Source of the DNA: Halichondria panicea
Taxonomy: Eukaryota > Porifera > Demospongiae > Suberitida > Halichondriidae
Direction of reading: 5' to 3'
DNA length: 64,000 bases
NCBI RefSeq assembly: GCF_963675165.1
Contig: NC_087384.1
Location: 5,449,182 to 5,513,181 of the forward strand
Shown here: in pieces, positions 12,901 to 24,363 of the stretch
Numbering within the stretch: the stretch's first letter is position 1
Layout: each line of letters begins with the position of its first letter
Notes under the pieces: generated by a model
Database searches by the model: none
The model's input: only the letters and a program-made list of their open reading frames with translations
Told to the model about the DNA's origin: nothing
Program-made: the position numbers and the translations under genes

Positions 12901-13069
12901 CAACCTAACCACTCGTAAACTAGTTCCTGACACTAAAGAAAACAAAACTGGAATATTTTCCCGGCTGACAGGATTTCTGACGAGAGGTACTAAAAAAGAG
13001 CAAGAGGATTCAATAGAGAGCAAAGAAGAGACTGACACAAACGTTGAACAATCTATAGAGAATCAATAG
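6966..13069 (+). CDS. PIGT: GPI transamidase component PIG-T
   Basis: Twelve exons (6966-7158, 7478-7652, 7924-8051, 8294-8397, 8546-8632, 8864-8951, 9063-9236, 9295-9348, 10550-10729, 10886-11060, 11389-11460 and 12775-13069) join to 574 aa, close to the 578 aa of human PIG-T. The protein is a subunit of the ER complex that swaps a C-terminal signal for a GPI anchor. It has an N-terminal signal peptide ([12 protein letters not shown]). Family blocks appear in order: [90 protein letters not shown] and [21 protein letters not shown] single membrane helix ([19 protein letters not shown]) is followed by a charged tail of about 45 residues. Exon 3 has a pure run of 16 C as its polypyrimidine tract. 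The last intron hosts a helicase-bearing foldback element. Confidence 0.95.
7284..7436. repeat. MITE with TACCGTAAAA ends (PIG-T intron 1)
   Basis: The ends TACCGTAAAACCTCGATTT and AAATCGAGTTTTTACGGTA are inverted repeats of about 19 bp, extended by TAAAGCGACAC/GTGTCGCTTTA. The element is about 153 bp. A second copy lies at 9661-9761. Confidence 0.8.
9661..9761. repeat. Second MITE with TACCGTgAAA ends (PIG-T intron 8)
   Basis: Same family as 7284-7436: the ends TACCGTGAAACCTCGATTTA and TAAATCGAGTTTTTACG match. The interior is shorter, with GCGACACTT/AAGTGTTGC arms. Confidence 0.75.
9850..10255. repeat. Dispersed repeat, copy 1
   Basis: The stretch beginning AGCCTTGCAGCTCTC recurs at about 37706-37995. 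Both contain AACTCGAGAACGAAGCATTA, TGAAAAGGCTGCAAT and CTAGAAGCCTATAGAAAC. A reverse-oriented diverged copy lies at about 46905-47190, and a fragment at about 40570-40632. It has no coding potential that I can recognise. Confidence 0.65.
11613..12699. mobile_element. Foldback DNA element carrying a RecQ-helicase fragment, 9-bp target duplication
   Basis: The left end TAGCCTCGATTCCAAGCCG and the right end GGGGCTGGAGTCGAGGCTA are inverted. Both are extended by GGCCTGGTAT/ATACCAGGCC. A perfect 9-bp duplication, CAGCTACTA, flanks the element (11604-11612 and 12700-12708), so its limits are certain. It lies in the last PIG-T intron and contains a broken helicase reading frame. A 9-bp duplication is typical of Mutator-like elements, so a gene-carrying non-autonomous element is plausible. 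The superfamily assignment is inference. The same terminal motif marks smaller elements across the window (24.2, 25.7, 45.8, 48.9, 61.4 and 62.2 kb). Confidence 0.85.
11812..12170 (+). pseudogene. RecQ-type DNA helicase, N-terminal fragment, frameshifted
   Basis: From ATG 11812 the frame reads [17 protein letters not shown], then the Walker A variant [12 protein letters not shown]. At about 11995 the match shifts frame and continues as [13 protein letters not shown] and then [11 protein letters not shown], which is helicase motif Ia. These are the first motifs of superfamily 2 RecQ-like helicases. Nothing past motif Ia is present, so the unit cannot encode an active helicase. It lies wholly inside the foldback element. 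Confidence 0.8.
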
Positions 13070-13251
13070 CATTTTTAATTAAGAAGTATCAATTACCATA
13101 AGAATGTGCATATACATGTACCACGGTTACATGTATTCCTGCTTGTGCTTTGCTCACACTATATAAATGAGCTGTTCCTCATAAAATTATCGTGTGAAAA
13201 CTGTGCTGTTACAATTTTGCTTAATTGTTGAAAGTTGAAAAGGCTATAATT

Positions 13252-16200
13252 ATGGTAAGTTCAGAATATACATTTTGTATATAGCTCTATTGATTGTAAA
13301 AGTCATGTATAGCTACATGTAGCTATAATTATATGTAAATAGTTATAGATCTATGGATAGTAATAGATACATGCATGATAGTTGAAGATCTATGAATCAT
13401 ATGGCATGCACTCTGCATGTGTGCAGTTCTATACAGTGAGTGATCATATGAGTGTATGCAAGCAATAAATTATACTCGTATACATTTTTAGTACGGACAT
13501 TTGCTCCTTGGTCTGGCTGGGTATGTCAAGCTCAAGCATGGGACAGAAAACTGGACCAAGAGTTGGTAAGTTATAATCGCAGCATGTGCATGTGTTAAGA
13601 TAATTGTTAATCGAGTATACAAAAGTACGATTCAAATGAGGCAATATAATTATATAGGCTTTGCATTTAAGCAAACTTTCTTGTGACAATTCTTCCGACG
13701 TTTGTAGCTGATGGAAGTGATTTGAGATAGGGGGTACCTATTACGAGACACTGTAGCAATTCATTAACTAACTCTTTAACTCAGTTGAAAATAGATCTAT
13801 GTCTATATATACAACAACAGTTGCTCCTGCATGCCATGACAGATTCCATGCATGCACCAGTTAATTAACAATTAAAATGTTTTATCCAATAAATGTACAT
13901 ACATTGTGGTATCTCTCTCAACAGTCAACACTAGCATATACGACTCCATGCAAATCTCAAATTTCTTATGGGGGAAAGCTGTTTTGAGCTATAATTGCAT
14001 TATTATAATAATATTATTATGTCTGGGTAAGCATGCATGTCCAATGGTAAGGGGAGTTAGGTTACACAACTATTATAGCGCTATACTAAAGGCTGAAAGT
14101 ATTGAGGTATACCGTTTTGAGAAATTTCTGTCACCATACAAAGAACATGAATGAAACTCAGCTAAACAAAAGCATTTATTAAGGTATATAGAGGATATTA
14201 TATAAATATACATTGAAGTTACTTCTTTTGAAAGATGGAATATATAGTTTCAAGTGTTTTGTATAGCTCCATGGGTTGTTTTCCTCAACTATATAATTAT
14301 AGTGGAGAAGTGTATGATTGAGATTGAGATGTTCACTTCAGCTAGTGAGAAACCCTCCAGTAATCTAATTAATCAGTTACGTGTAAACGTGTTAAGGACG
14401 GAGGAGTGCCTATAGTGACTGATTAGCTAAGTAGTGGAGGAGTGCTCATGAGTATTTCCTGCATGTTTTTGTAATTGGTGTCAGTTGTTAGTTTTATAAG
14501 TTAATTGTTGATTACAGTAGACTCTCGCTATTCCGGCTCTCTGAAGTACGGCCACCTCGATATACCGGCCATTTAGCTTGGCACGGAATGCTAGCTATAT
14601 GTTTACTGCACAAAACTCACCCTGAAGTATGGCCACTCGCTATTCCGTTTACCGGCCATGTGCTGGCTGTCCCAAACAAGGTTTTCAATGTAATTATATT
14701 ACGGCCGGATATGACGTTTTGGGTGTGGTTTAGCAAATAAATTGGATTACACTTAAATAGAGAACAGAATGATTCATTATCCTACATTATCCTCGAGACA
14801 AAAACTGCAAAAGTAGTCATTAGATTCGAGGTAAGGTCGTTTTTAAGCTGCGGCTATTTCCTGAGCTGCAGCCACCTCGCTATTCCGGCCAAGCTGCATG
14901 GTCCCAAGGGTGACCGGATTAACGAGAGTCTACTGTATAATATGGTCCGGAAAACTAGAACTATGTTATCATACCTACGTACTGTATACTGCATGGCCTT
15001 GTAGTATATAGTGTTCCCCTGGCCAATCCTAGCAATTTTTCACATTGCAAATGTTTTTGTGGGTCTTGTATAGAGAGATTTTACACTGTAGCCATATTAT
15101 AGATCTATGAAAAAATGATTAATCTGCTTCTTTTTTCTAACAGCAACTGTGCTGGGCTAGAAAACAACATTTTCTTGGCCTACGAGGTGTATGACGATCA
15201 GATATTCTATCAAATAGTTGATGCTGTGTGTGCAACACTAGGTAAGGGTATAGCTATCTCTGCCAGGCTCTTAAGAGTTCAAGCTCATTCCTCTGTTCAT
15301 ATTTTCCAACAAAACGTATAATGTCCCCAAACTGATATGTATACGTTACTGTATACATGCATGTATAGCTATTACTGTTATAAGGGTATAATTCCGTGAC
15401 AATTAAGCGATCACAAATTTTTGATACCCCCCCTCCACTACAGAAGCCTTTCAGCATTAGAAACCAAAATGGGTTGTGGACATTTAACTTGTTGTAAGGT
15501 ATATATGCATGCATATTTCAAAAGGGGGCGTCCAAATTTTGTGATCATCACTTGACATGGAACTACCCACATGCAACCTGCACTGTCGTGCTATAGATTC
15601 GTTCATGTATTATCATTTCATTCTGCTGTACACAGGAATGGATTGTGACACTCTTCTGTTCAACTTTGGTTACTACACATTTTCAGTCTACTGGCGAAAC
15701 TCTACTCACGACACCCTTCTCTACTGCCTGGGGGACAGTGTACAAGAGCTGATACAAAATTTAAACGCCCTTCATCACCACCTTTCTTCAAGGTATGACA
15801 AGATGATTGCTCCGGCCTTCACTTGCAACACTGTGCCTGAGGGTCTGCTTGTGCACTATCACAGCGCCAGACCAGGACTAGGAGAGTATGTTAGAGGTAT
15901 CATCACTGGATTGGCTAATCACATGTATCGGCTGAATGTCAACGTGGAGATGCTGGAACATGAGACTGTTTCAGCAAGGGCAACAAAGCACTACTATAAA
16001 TTTCGGATCACACTGAATGGGGTTAAAGATGAGATTACATTGTCAAGTATGTTACATCTGTATGTAATCCTCTTTCCTAACCCTCCATGCACACAGTAGC
16101 GTGACGTTACATACGTTAGACGTCATGGCCACTTATGTAGATGGCCATGCATTGTGCCTATACCTTATATATACTATACAGTAGACTCTCGCTATAATCT

Positions 16201-19200
16201 GGCTCTCTACGTGAGGTACAGTCACCTCGATATACCAGCTGTATCGTTAGGCACGAATTGCTAGCTTGATATATGCTGGTCAGTTATGGCTGCCCCAAAC
16301 TAGGTTTTTAATGTACGTTAATTATAACCGGATATGACGTTTTGGATGTGGTTGGCATTTGTTAAATATAGAGAGCAAAATGAATTCATTATTCTCCAGA
16401 CAGAACCGCTGTTAGATTCGAGGTAGGGCCGCTATTTAGCTGCTGCTATTTTCTGAAATGCAGCACTCGCTATTTCGGCCAATCTGCATGCACTGTCCCA
16501 AGGGTGACCGGAATAAGGATTGATGAGAGTCTACTGTCAGTGTAGTGCAAGCATGCAGTGCATGCATGCAATATAGTACATATCTTTTCAGCCCGTATAC
16601 TATACATTGCAGCTCTCCACTCTCAGCTAGGGCATGCTGATATATGCAAAGTGAGAATTGCCAAAAAGTATGGAAAAATGCAAGCGTGTAGGAGAACCAT
16701 ATATAAATGGTCAATCAGTCAGATGACGCATTTAACTACATCAGCATAATTATTATACATTGATATGCACGGTCCACATAAATCATAAACATTGTGTACT
16801 TTAAAAAGCACATTGGTACAGTGGATAATCGAATAGATAAACCACACCTTGATCCACCTGATAAACAGCAGTGCTACATGGTTGTCTGCGCATGCTCATA
16901 AGATAAGCGGGCCTGTCTCCATAGTAACAGCTGCACCGCGCATGATCATTTAAGGGACATGCCCATTTCTAAAAAGAAAATTGCCAAGCCAGATAATCGA
17001 GATTCCAGATAATGGAGGGCCAGATAATCGAGGTTCTACTGTATATGCATGACTTAATTGGCTTGATCGACGGTGCATGACGTGGTGTGAGCAGAAGAGG
17101 TCTGACAGGCGTGGTGCATGCAGCTTAAGCAATTATAGCCACTGATTACACTCAGCAATAACATACGACGTGGGTGGGCGTGGGCGGATAATTATTGCTC
17201 GATCAAAGACTAATTGCTATAGAGCTGCACCACGCCTGTCGTACCTCTTCTGCATGGGTTTGAGTATAATTTACATGCATGACTGTGAATAATTTTGCGA
17301 CATGTTGACATAAAAATTATGGCTCTCTTCCCACTCGATTGTTTCTACAGTTTTTGGTGCTTTCCCTAGCAATGTTCATGTTTAAAATATTTTTGTGGTC
17401 TGTAGATCTGCGTTAATGCTTTGCTGTATATGTGGTTTGAATGCATGTATATATATGCATGTAAGCACAAAACAGATCCTTTTCTTTAGGAAAAATATTC
17501 GTTGGGGTTTATCCATATTTAGCTCTTATTTGTTAACGTGTTGCTTGCAGAGCTCCATGGAATCAAAAACAAGAAAGTGGGAGTGATAAGGGATATAAAA
17601 AAAGTTAAAGCAAACTTCCACATTATCAAGTCGAAGTCTGAATTCGAAACTGAGCCCAAAATAAATCCCATAACATCCACTGATGTTGACTGGCCTGTTA
17701 CACCTGAGATATTTGAGTCCATTGCTCCATACCATTTGATCTTTAATTCGGACCTTAAGATACTAAGAATGAGTGTTCCATTTTCAAGGATAATTGAGTG
17801 CCAGCACATCACTGACCATCCTAAGATTGGAGACCTATTCGATATTGAGATTCCTCAAGTGGAGTTGACACATGGTAACATATTGAATGAGTCGAATGCT
17901 TTGTTTATCCTCTCGGTGAAACACAGTACTAGCTATGGTGTCGTATCAAAACGAACTCTTCGTCCGAGTTTCCGGGGGCAAATGTGTCCATTTTCGTCAT
18001 CTCTAGATTCACCGATTCTTTTTCTTGCTTCTCCTGCTGTGAACAGCTTTGAGCAGCTTGAACAGATGGGTCTGAGTATAGCAGACATTGGAAAGAGCAG
18101 CTCCTTGCACGTCCTCCTAGAAAGCAACAATGATTACACCCCACAGATGGATTTATCCAGGCAGCTAGAAAAGGCCAAAAATCAACTGGAAATGGAAAAA
18201 GCTGCAGTAGAGAAAGCCAGAAGACACACTGATCTGATACTACATAGAATGCTCCCAGTGAAAGTAGCCAGTGTCTTAAAACAAAACGGATATGTGGCTC
18301 CAATGGAGTTTTCACAAGTGTCAATTCTCTTCACAGCAATCGCAGACTTTCAAAAGATTTGCAAAGAGACCAGTTCTCATCAAGTGGTCACAATGCTTAA
18401 CGATCTGTTTACACGATTTGATAATCTGTTGGAAACTTATCAAGTCTACAAGGTATGGCTGTATGTATAGCTATATAGTACTAGGTGAGTGACTATAATA
18501 TTGTTCACTGTACACATAGTATACATGCATGCAGACTTAGCTGAGTCAGTACATACAACTTTGTGTATACCATTTTTTGTTCCGTGCATCATGATAATTA
18601 TACACAGTCATGCATGTACATAAACACAATTACAAGGGTTTGCATATAATTATACTTGTGATGCAACAATAATTATTAAAGTTTACAGTGATTGTCACTC
18701 AGTCTACCATAATAATAGCTTGACATTAGTATAAAATCATACCTCTCAATGTACTTATCCTTTTCTAATTGACTATATACATGCATGCAGGTTGAAACAG
18801 TGGCAGACTCGTACATGATGGCAGCTGGTTTCCCTGACACTGCCAAAAAGCATGCTCACGCTGTCACTAAAATGGCGTTTGAGATGAGAAGAGAAGTGAA
18901 AGAGATGAATAGCACATACTCTTACAACATTGAGGTATCATTTACCAGTTATAATAGTACCGTATTACTAGAATATTTTGCTGGGAATGAGCTAAATTAG
19001 CAGAAAATTTGACCTTTTTTTGACCTTTAACTATTGCGTTCTGGAAAGGATCATATATATTTACTAGTATTGTTGCATTTTGAGTGGGCAGATCAAAGGA
19101 AACACTGTGCCAATATCTGCCATATGGCACAGGTCAAGCCTTGAACTGTGCCACTATCTAGATACTGGCATAGTATGGCTGATGTTACCTAAAGCCCACC

Positions 19201-20402
19201 CTCCACCCAGTAACCTGAAACGGTCCCTTTTATAGTATAACACTGTTAAACAGATTCAGTGGTAGGCAGAAAACGTTTTTCATGCGTCTGGTGCATTCCA
19301 CAGCCACCACAAGTAGTTGAAACTAGTTGTCCTATAAAAGGAGTGATGTGTACACGGAAAGGAATGCACAAGGAATGCAACAAATCAGTTGTTACACAGC
19401 TCACTCGTGCGCACATGGGATATATTGGCTCAGTAGTGCCTTTGCCCTCGAGGCCTGCGGCCCTCGGGCCTAAGTCACTACTGAGCCAATATATCCCATG
19501 TGGCACTCGTGCATGTGTCACGACTATAACATAATTTAGGTTTTGCGGATTTAATTAATTGTTGCGAATTGATCAAAGTTCGCAAATGTTTGATGCTCGC
19601 AAAACATTCTAGAAATACGACGTACGGTAGTGTCAATGAAATGAATAATTATATAAACCTCAAGTGCAATAAAAAAGAGCCTTTAACGTGACTATTAATT
19701 TTCACATTAGCCCTTACTATTTTTTGGGCCATAATTATAGCTATAATAGTAGCTAATACATTTAGCTCATTGTGACAAGCTCTTTGTAATCTACATGCAC
19801 AAACACACGTATACGCACATACAGAGACACACACGCACGTGACACATGTATATACCACGCTGTTCAGTACTATTTCGTTGTCCCTATAATTATTTCCTGA
19901 TAGATTTTGATAGGCGTCCACTCGGGTCCTGTGGTAACCGGTGTTATCGGCACAAAACAACCACGCTACTGTCTGTTTGGAGATACTGTGAACACTGCTA
20001 GTAGAATGAACTCCACTGGAGAGCCTGATCGGATTCACATCAGCCAAGAAACGTTCAAGTGAGTGTGCATAATTATAAGACAAAACAGTCTTTTTTGCTC
20101 ACTATCTATTTGGGAACAAAGTTTCACTGGAAAATTTTTATTTTAATATTTGGGCATAATTATTATTATAGCGGACAATAATTATGAAAGTTGATATTGC
20201 GATTTCCCCACTCAATTATAGGCACATCTGTGATGATTCTTCCTACCACTTTATCAGTCGAGGGAAGATCTTTGTAAAAGGCCTTGGGTTACGAGCTACC
20301 TACTTTGTGGAGGAGGACCAAAATATCACTGTGCACACGCATGATAATGACACTTTGGAAGTGACCTCTATAGACAGAGAAGATCATCAATCAGAGCTAT
20401 AG
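13252..20402 (+). CDS. Soluble (NO-sensing) guanylate cyclase, beta-type subunit
   Basis: Eight exons join to 655 aa: 13252-13254 (start codon only), 13492-13565, 15144-15241, 15636-16046, 17551-18452, 18791-18934, 19904-20058 and 20222-20402. The product is predicted to bind heme and NO and make cGMP as one subunit of a cytosolic dimer. The H-NOX domain (1 to about 190) keeps His105, the heme ligand, in NLNALHHHL. It also keeps Pro118 and the Y133-S135-R137 motif that holds the heme propionates. A PAS-like domain (about 225-350) and a coiled coil (about 365-400) follow. The cyclase domain (about 430-640) has Glu498 and Cys567 for guanine, Asn574 and Arg578 for catalysis, and metal Asp502. 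The other metal position is Ala458, as expected for a subunit that needs a partner to supply this Asp. The ATG at 13252 is followed directly by a strong donor (GTAAGT), and exon 2 opens with the family's YG. PIG-T ends only 182 bp upstream. Confidence 0.93.
14513..14937. mobile_element. Pogo/Tigger-like MITE, copy 1
   Basis: The ends TACAGTAGACTCTCGCTATT and GAGAGTCTACTGTA are inverted repeats bounded by TA, as in Tc1/mariner/pogo transposons. Internal GCTATTCCGG and CCGGCC blocks recur on both sides. There is no transposase frame. Related copies lie at 16187-16537, 21700-21931 (reverse, partial) and 53626-54283. It is in guanylate cyclase intron 2. Confidence 0.8.
16187..16537. mobile_element. 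Pogo/Tigger-like MITE, copy 2
   Basis: It has the same TACAGTAGACTCTCGCTAT left end and GAGAGTCTACTGT right end as the 14.5-kb copy, with an internal GGATATGACGTTTTGG block in common. Non-autonomous. Confidence 0.78.
16817..17043. mobile_element. Second pogo-type MITE family
   Basis: The ends TACAGTGGATAATCGAAT and ATAATCGAGGTTCTACTGTA are inverted, with TA at the borders. The interior differs from the CTCGCTATTCCGG family. It has repeated AGATAATCGAG units at the right end and no coding capacity. Confidence 0.7.
17091..17253. repeat. AGAGGTCTGACAGGCG foldback MITE
   Basis: The left arm GCAGAAGAGGTCTGACAGGC pairs with the right arm ending GCCTGTCGTACCTCTTCTGC. Copies recur at 29100-29246 (in an Ig-receptor intron), about 39472-39520 (partial) and 55626-55782. 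Confidence 0.75.
19413..19501. repeat. Foldback element with perfect 26-bp arms
   Basis: Arms 19413-19438 and 19476-19501 are exact inverted repeats beginning ACATGGGATATATTGGC. The loop contains CTCGAGGCCTGCGGCCCTCG. This is the intact version of the 1.5-kb remnant and lies in guanylate cyclase intron 6. Confidence 0.85.
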
Positions 20403-20882
20403 CTAGAGCATAATGTTATCTCCTGAACAACTCTGAATTCTTGTTGTTGTGAATGCTTATTTTTGTTGTTTATGAAGGATAATAATAATAGCATCGAGTC
20501 CATCGACCCATATAGCTATAATATATATAGGGCAGAGCTCAAACTAATTATTGCATGTAACGTGTTCCTTCTGTCCACAGGACCTTGCAGTTAATGTAGT
20601 TTTCAAAAAGAGCATTGCAATGTTAAAATACCTTTTTTCTAAATCTTGGATTCCTAAATGCAGATCGATGAAAGAAATTCTGTGGTTTGAAAGGGGCGTC
20701 TGTTAGACTTAGAGTTGTTTCCACCACAGTGTGAATAATAATTATAATTGACTCCCACAATGGCCATGCACACTGCACCTCCAGGAGGTCCTCACTCAGG
20801 AGGAGGTTGCAACTCGGGTGATGAGTTAACTGTTACTGTAACTTGCACATGTACTACATGTATATAGCTGCCCATGCATGCA

Positions 20883-21396
20883 CAGGGGCGTATAGTCAGG
20901 ATTTGAGAGAGGGAGATGCTGGATGAATTGATTGGCCGAATTACCAACTGGCGGTGCAAAATGCGCCCAAACGGGGCACTCCCCCAGAAAATGTTTGTTA
21001 TTACATGCTCTGAGATTGATTCTAACGCAATCTGGCTAAAGAAATGAGGGTACTGCTGCTTTGAGGGTACTGGTGGTTCTTCATCTGAAGATGTCCTATA
21101 AAATGCATTGTTTTGAGTTGTGACAATTAAATCATACAGCTGCTAACCAGGTTCTGCTTGTGAATTAGCAGGACAGGGTGGCAAGCCACTTGCTGTTGCA
21201 GTTGCAGTCTGCTGAACAGTCTGCAACTCTGTGGGGGGACCTTGGTCTGCTCAGCCCACGTGGCTTTGCGCATGTGCACTGGATGCACTGACTGGAATGA
21301 ATATTTGGAGGTGGAGTTTTGAGTTCTTGTGGAGCAGAGTCTGAGGCCAGAGGGGGGTGCTGGAGCACCCTCTGCACCCATCTGGCTACGCCACTG
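20883..21396. mobile_element. hAT-like non-autonomous element remnant
   Basis: The ends CAGGGGCGTA and TACGCCACTG are inverted 10-bp repeats typical of hAT-like elements. ATGCATGC occurs next to both ends and could be an 8-bp target duplication, but it is also a common low-complexity word here. There is no transposase frame. Confidence 0.5.
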
Positions 21397-21699
21397 ATGC
21401 ATGCGAAATATAACATAGAACCAGAGGAGGCCCCGACAGAGTATATACCTCGATTAGACTGAAATTGAGTTAATTAGCATCACTGTTGAATTTTGCACGC
21501 GACCAAGCCTAATCAGGCCTAATCGAGGTACTCGTGTCGTACCTTCTCTAGTATAGAACTGGATTGTCATAGAAAACGGTTGTCAGATCGACCGCGCACG
21601 AGTTGGACCCCTCCGCAGGGAAAAAATGCTATACCACTGACCACAGTATATAGCGGTATATATACCTCTCAAAATGATGCACGACATGTCGTAATGAAC

Positions 21700-21931
21700 T
21701 CTGGCCATAGCTTTCTGGGGTGGTGGTGAAATCCAATTTTATCTGCCTAACCACACCCAAAACTTCATATCCAGCCGTAATAAAACATTAAAATACCTAG
21801 TTTGGGGCAGCCAGTACTGTATGGCCAGTATACAGAATAGTGAGTGGCTGCATTTCAGGGCAAGTTTTGTGAAGTAAACATCTATCGAGGCGGCCATACT
21901 TCAGAGAACCGGAATAGCGAGAGTCTACTGT
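21700..21931. mobile_element. Partial pogo/Tigger-like MITE, reverse orientation
   Basis: It ends GGAATAGCGAGAGTCTACTG and contains GGCCATACTTCAGAGA, the reverse complement of the 14.5-kb element's left half. The far end is degraded. Confidence 0.65.
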
Positions 21932-22107
21932 ATTCAATCGGACAGGCGAGCAACTATAGTTGTTTGCCTGTCCGGCAAAAATTCGACCAAAATAGGATGT
22001 ATGAGAAGTACAAAATTCTTCCCTTACACACTTGTTTTCTGCCCTGAAGGCTTGGGCAGGTACACGGACACTCTAAATAATCAAAGCGGTAATGGACCGT
22101 AACTAAG

Positions 22108-22158
22108 GAAACTGGAAGGTTAAAATGGGTTATTTGTACCCATTTAACCTTCCAGTTT
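22108..22158. repeat. Inverted repeat, about 20-bp arms
   Basis: AACTGGAAGGTTAAAATGGG is mirrored by CCCATTTAACCTTCCAGTTT around an 8-10 base loop, with one mismatch. Confidence 0.75.
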
Positions 22159-22641
22159 AATTAAGGGTGCGTGCATGTACACACTAACAAAGTTGCTTCC
22201 ATGCACAGGTGCCCAACATCTGTTCACAAAGGCTATGGTTTCTTGGAAACACACCAGCTACCTTAGAAGTGACACTATGCACCACGCACTTACAGCACAT
22301 TCCAAAACCACAACACACGTCAGTAAACGAGGCATCGTTGAACGGATGTTTAAGAACAAAACACTATCTAAGGTTTCAGGGGTAGTGACAGATTGGCATG
22401 CTTCCAACATTAACATTACAAACTTCCTATAGGGTTAATTAAGATGATTTCAAACCTAAAATCACATGCACTGTACAACCCTGTACCGTGCATACGTATT
22501 ATATGGTACATACTTCTAAGACACAACCAATGGTATATAAGTTGCATGTTCAGGAGTTGCAATCAGAACAAGCTAGATCTAGCTGAATTCATCTCATCTC
22601 TAGAAACCATCCCGACACTGCAATAACAAGCGAGTATAGCA

Positions 22642-23724
22642 ATGAATCTGTTGTGCCTAGCACTCGTGGCTACTTCTTTCCTGACTGAGTGTGCTTCTCT
22701 CGACTTTTCGCAACCAGTAAGTGCTGCAGACTACCAGTCAATTATCAAACAAGGGTTTGCTACCAACTATTTCAAGACATGCCTTCCTACAGCCGACAAG
22801 TACCAGACCAAGAACATCCAAGACATCTACGATAAAGGGTTTCGTAATGTGAGGCTCCGCTGCCGACCAAAATTGTACGAAGATCAGTATGATACGGCCG
22901 AGTTTAATTTCTTTTTAACAAAATTAGCAGAAGTAGTTGATGAGTGTATTGAACATGGTGTTGCTCCAATCATCTCGTGGGAGCATCATTATGCCGAGGC
23001 CAGAGCTAATGAAACAGATCGCCATAATTATATCGACTGGTGGACAAGAGTAGCTGAGAAGTTGCAGGACAGAAACTACCATGCACCTTTCTTTCAACCT
23101 CTTTACGGAGTTGGGTATTGATTTTTGCAAAGGGAATTGTAAAGGAAGTTTACGGAGAAACAAAACAAAGTACGATGATTGGACATCTGAAGTAATTAAA
23201 GCGATTCGTGAAAGAGGTGGTAAAAATGCTGACCGGATAATTATTTTGCAGAAAAAACTTCACTGGGTCTTGAATACATTCGTCAAAATGCGGCTCCCTA
23301 TATGGATTCTTACATGATGGTCGAGTGGCACGAGTATGCTGCTGGTCCTACTGCTATACCAGACAGACCACGGTACTGGAGTGGAAATGGATCAGATGCA
23401 CAGAAAAGGCTATTGGTAGAAGGTGTCGAACGAGCAAGCAATTTTACGGTTGCGACAGGTATACCTACTTACTTTGGAGCATGGATGCCAAGAGACAATA
23501 AAGATGGAAGCGTGCCAGAGCCTGATGTCATCAACTTTGATCGATTTTTTGTAGATTTGTTGAAGTCTGCACAAATCCCATGGTCCCTGAACATGATTGA
23601 TAACTACTACGTCACAAAGGGGAGCAAATGGCAAACTAAAATACAGACTTTGCCACATGGGGTGGATGGGGCACCACTCAACATGTCTCGTGTTCTAGAC
23701 AATATTCTAGACGTGATGAACTAG
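22642..23724 (+). pseudogene. GH5-family cellulase-like glycoside hydrolase, copy 1 (two frameshifts)
   Basis: The frame opens MNLLCLALVATSFLTEC, a secretion signal, and matches a bacterial-type GH5 hydrolase over its whole length. Blocks are GFRNVRLRCRP, GVAPIISWEHHYAEA, LSFNLFTELG (with the probable acid/base Glu), YMDSYMMVEWHEYAAGP and FGAWMPRDNKDGS. The C-terminus is RVLDNILDVMN. The frame is lost near 23095 and recovered near 23250. At the second point, copy 2 has seven extra bases where copy 1 reads TTTTGCAGAAAA, so both breaks look like small indels. No intron is present, unlike every other gene here, which fits origin by transfer from bacteria. Read errors or an unusual processed form are the alternatives to a dead gene. 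Substrate is unknown, beta-glucan being likely. Confidence 0.75.
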
Positions 23725-24363
23725 TCTTCTATGAAAACAATTATGCGCTGCATGTGCATGGACAATCAGTTTTTTGTATAGATAGCTTATAATTATTACT
23801 TTTTTTGTGCAGCCTAAAATGTTGGTTATAAAATTATGGTTATTATAGTGTCCCAAATCCCCAGGGCTTGCTGCAAACGAAAATAAGGCATTAATTTCTT
23901 TTTAAGAATTAAGAAGGCCTGTGACGTATAAATAAACATTATTATAATCATCACTTTTTGTGTGTGTATAATAGACTAGTTCATTGACAAGTGAAAGTGA
24001 ATGTGAAATCATAATAATTATAGTGATTATAGTGTAGTAACACTCTTTTATTAGCTTACCATTACCTCTCAGTCTTGTCTGTGGCCCAAACTCTTGTAGA
24101 ACATCAGCAAACATGCAGCAGCAAACATGGGCAGCGAAAGCGTTCCGGCTTTGGCCATTGCAAATTTGTATCAATTTAAGTTGTGCGGTGGCGATTCCAC
24201 TAGCCTCGATTCCCGGCGCCTTGTTCAAGCGGCCGGGAATCGAGGCTACGATTCCACTAGCTCAGCCTCTTAATTATGGCTTCCTGTCCTATGGCCAATG
24301 TGCATTGCTGTAGCTCAGGAGAGTTCAGAAATCATTCGATACTGCAATAACAAGCGAGCAGCA
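23725..24363. other. Spacer between GH5 copies
   Basis: AT-rich, with one TAGCC foldback (24201-24248). The last bases before copy 2 (CTGCAATAACAAGCGAG) are the same as before copy 1, so the duplication included upstream sequence. Confidence 0.6.
24201..24248. mobile_element. Miniature TAGCC-ended foldback with 9-bp target duplication
   Basis: TAGCCTCGATTCCCGG and CCGGGAATCGAGGCTA are perfect inverted ends around 16 bases. CGATTCCAC flanks both sides (24192-24200 and 24249-24257). The ends match the helicase-bearing element at 11.6 kb. Confidence 0.85.

Larger units (their letters stand above)
20403..22641. other. Repeat-filled intergenic region
   Basis: Between the guanylate cyclase stop and the first GH5 copy I see transposon remnants and a hairpin, listed separately. 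An 85-codon plus-strand frame at 22175-22432 resembles nothing I know and has no supporting context. Confidence 0.55.

Noticed and set aside
22175..22432. 85-codon plus-strand frame before the GH5 copies
   Set aside because: Unrecognised, in repeat-rich sequence, no upstream or downstream exons that match.
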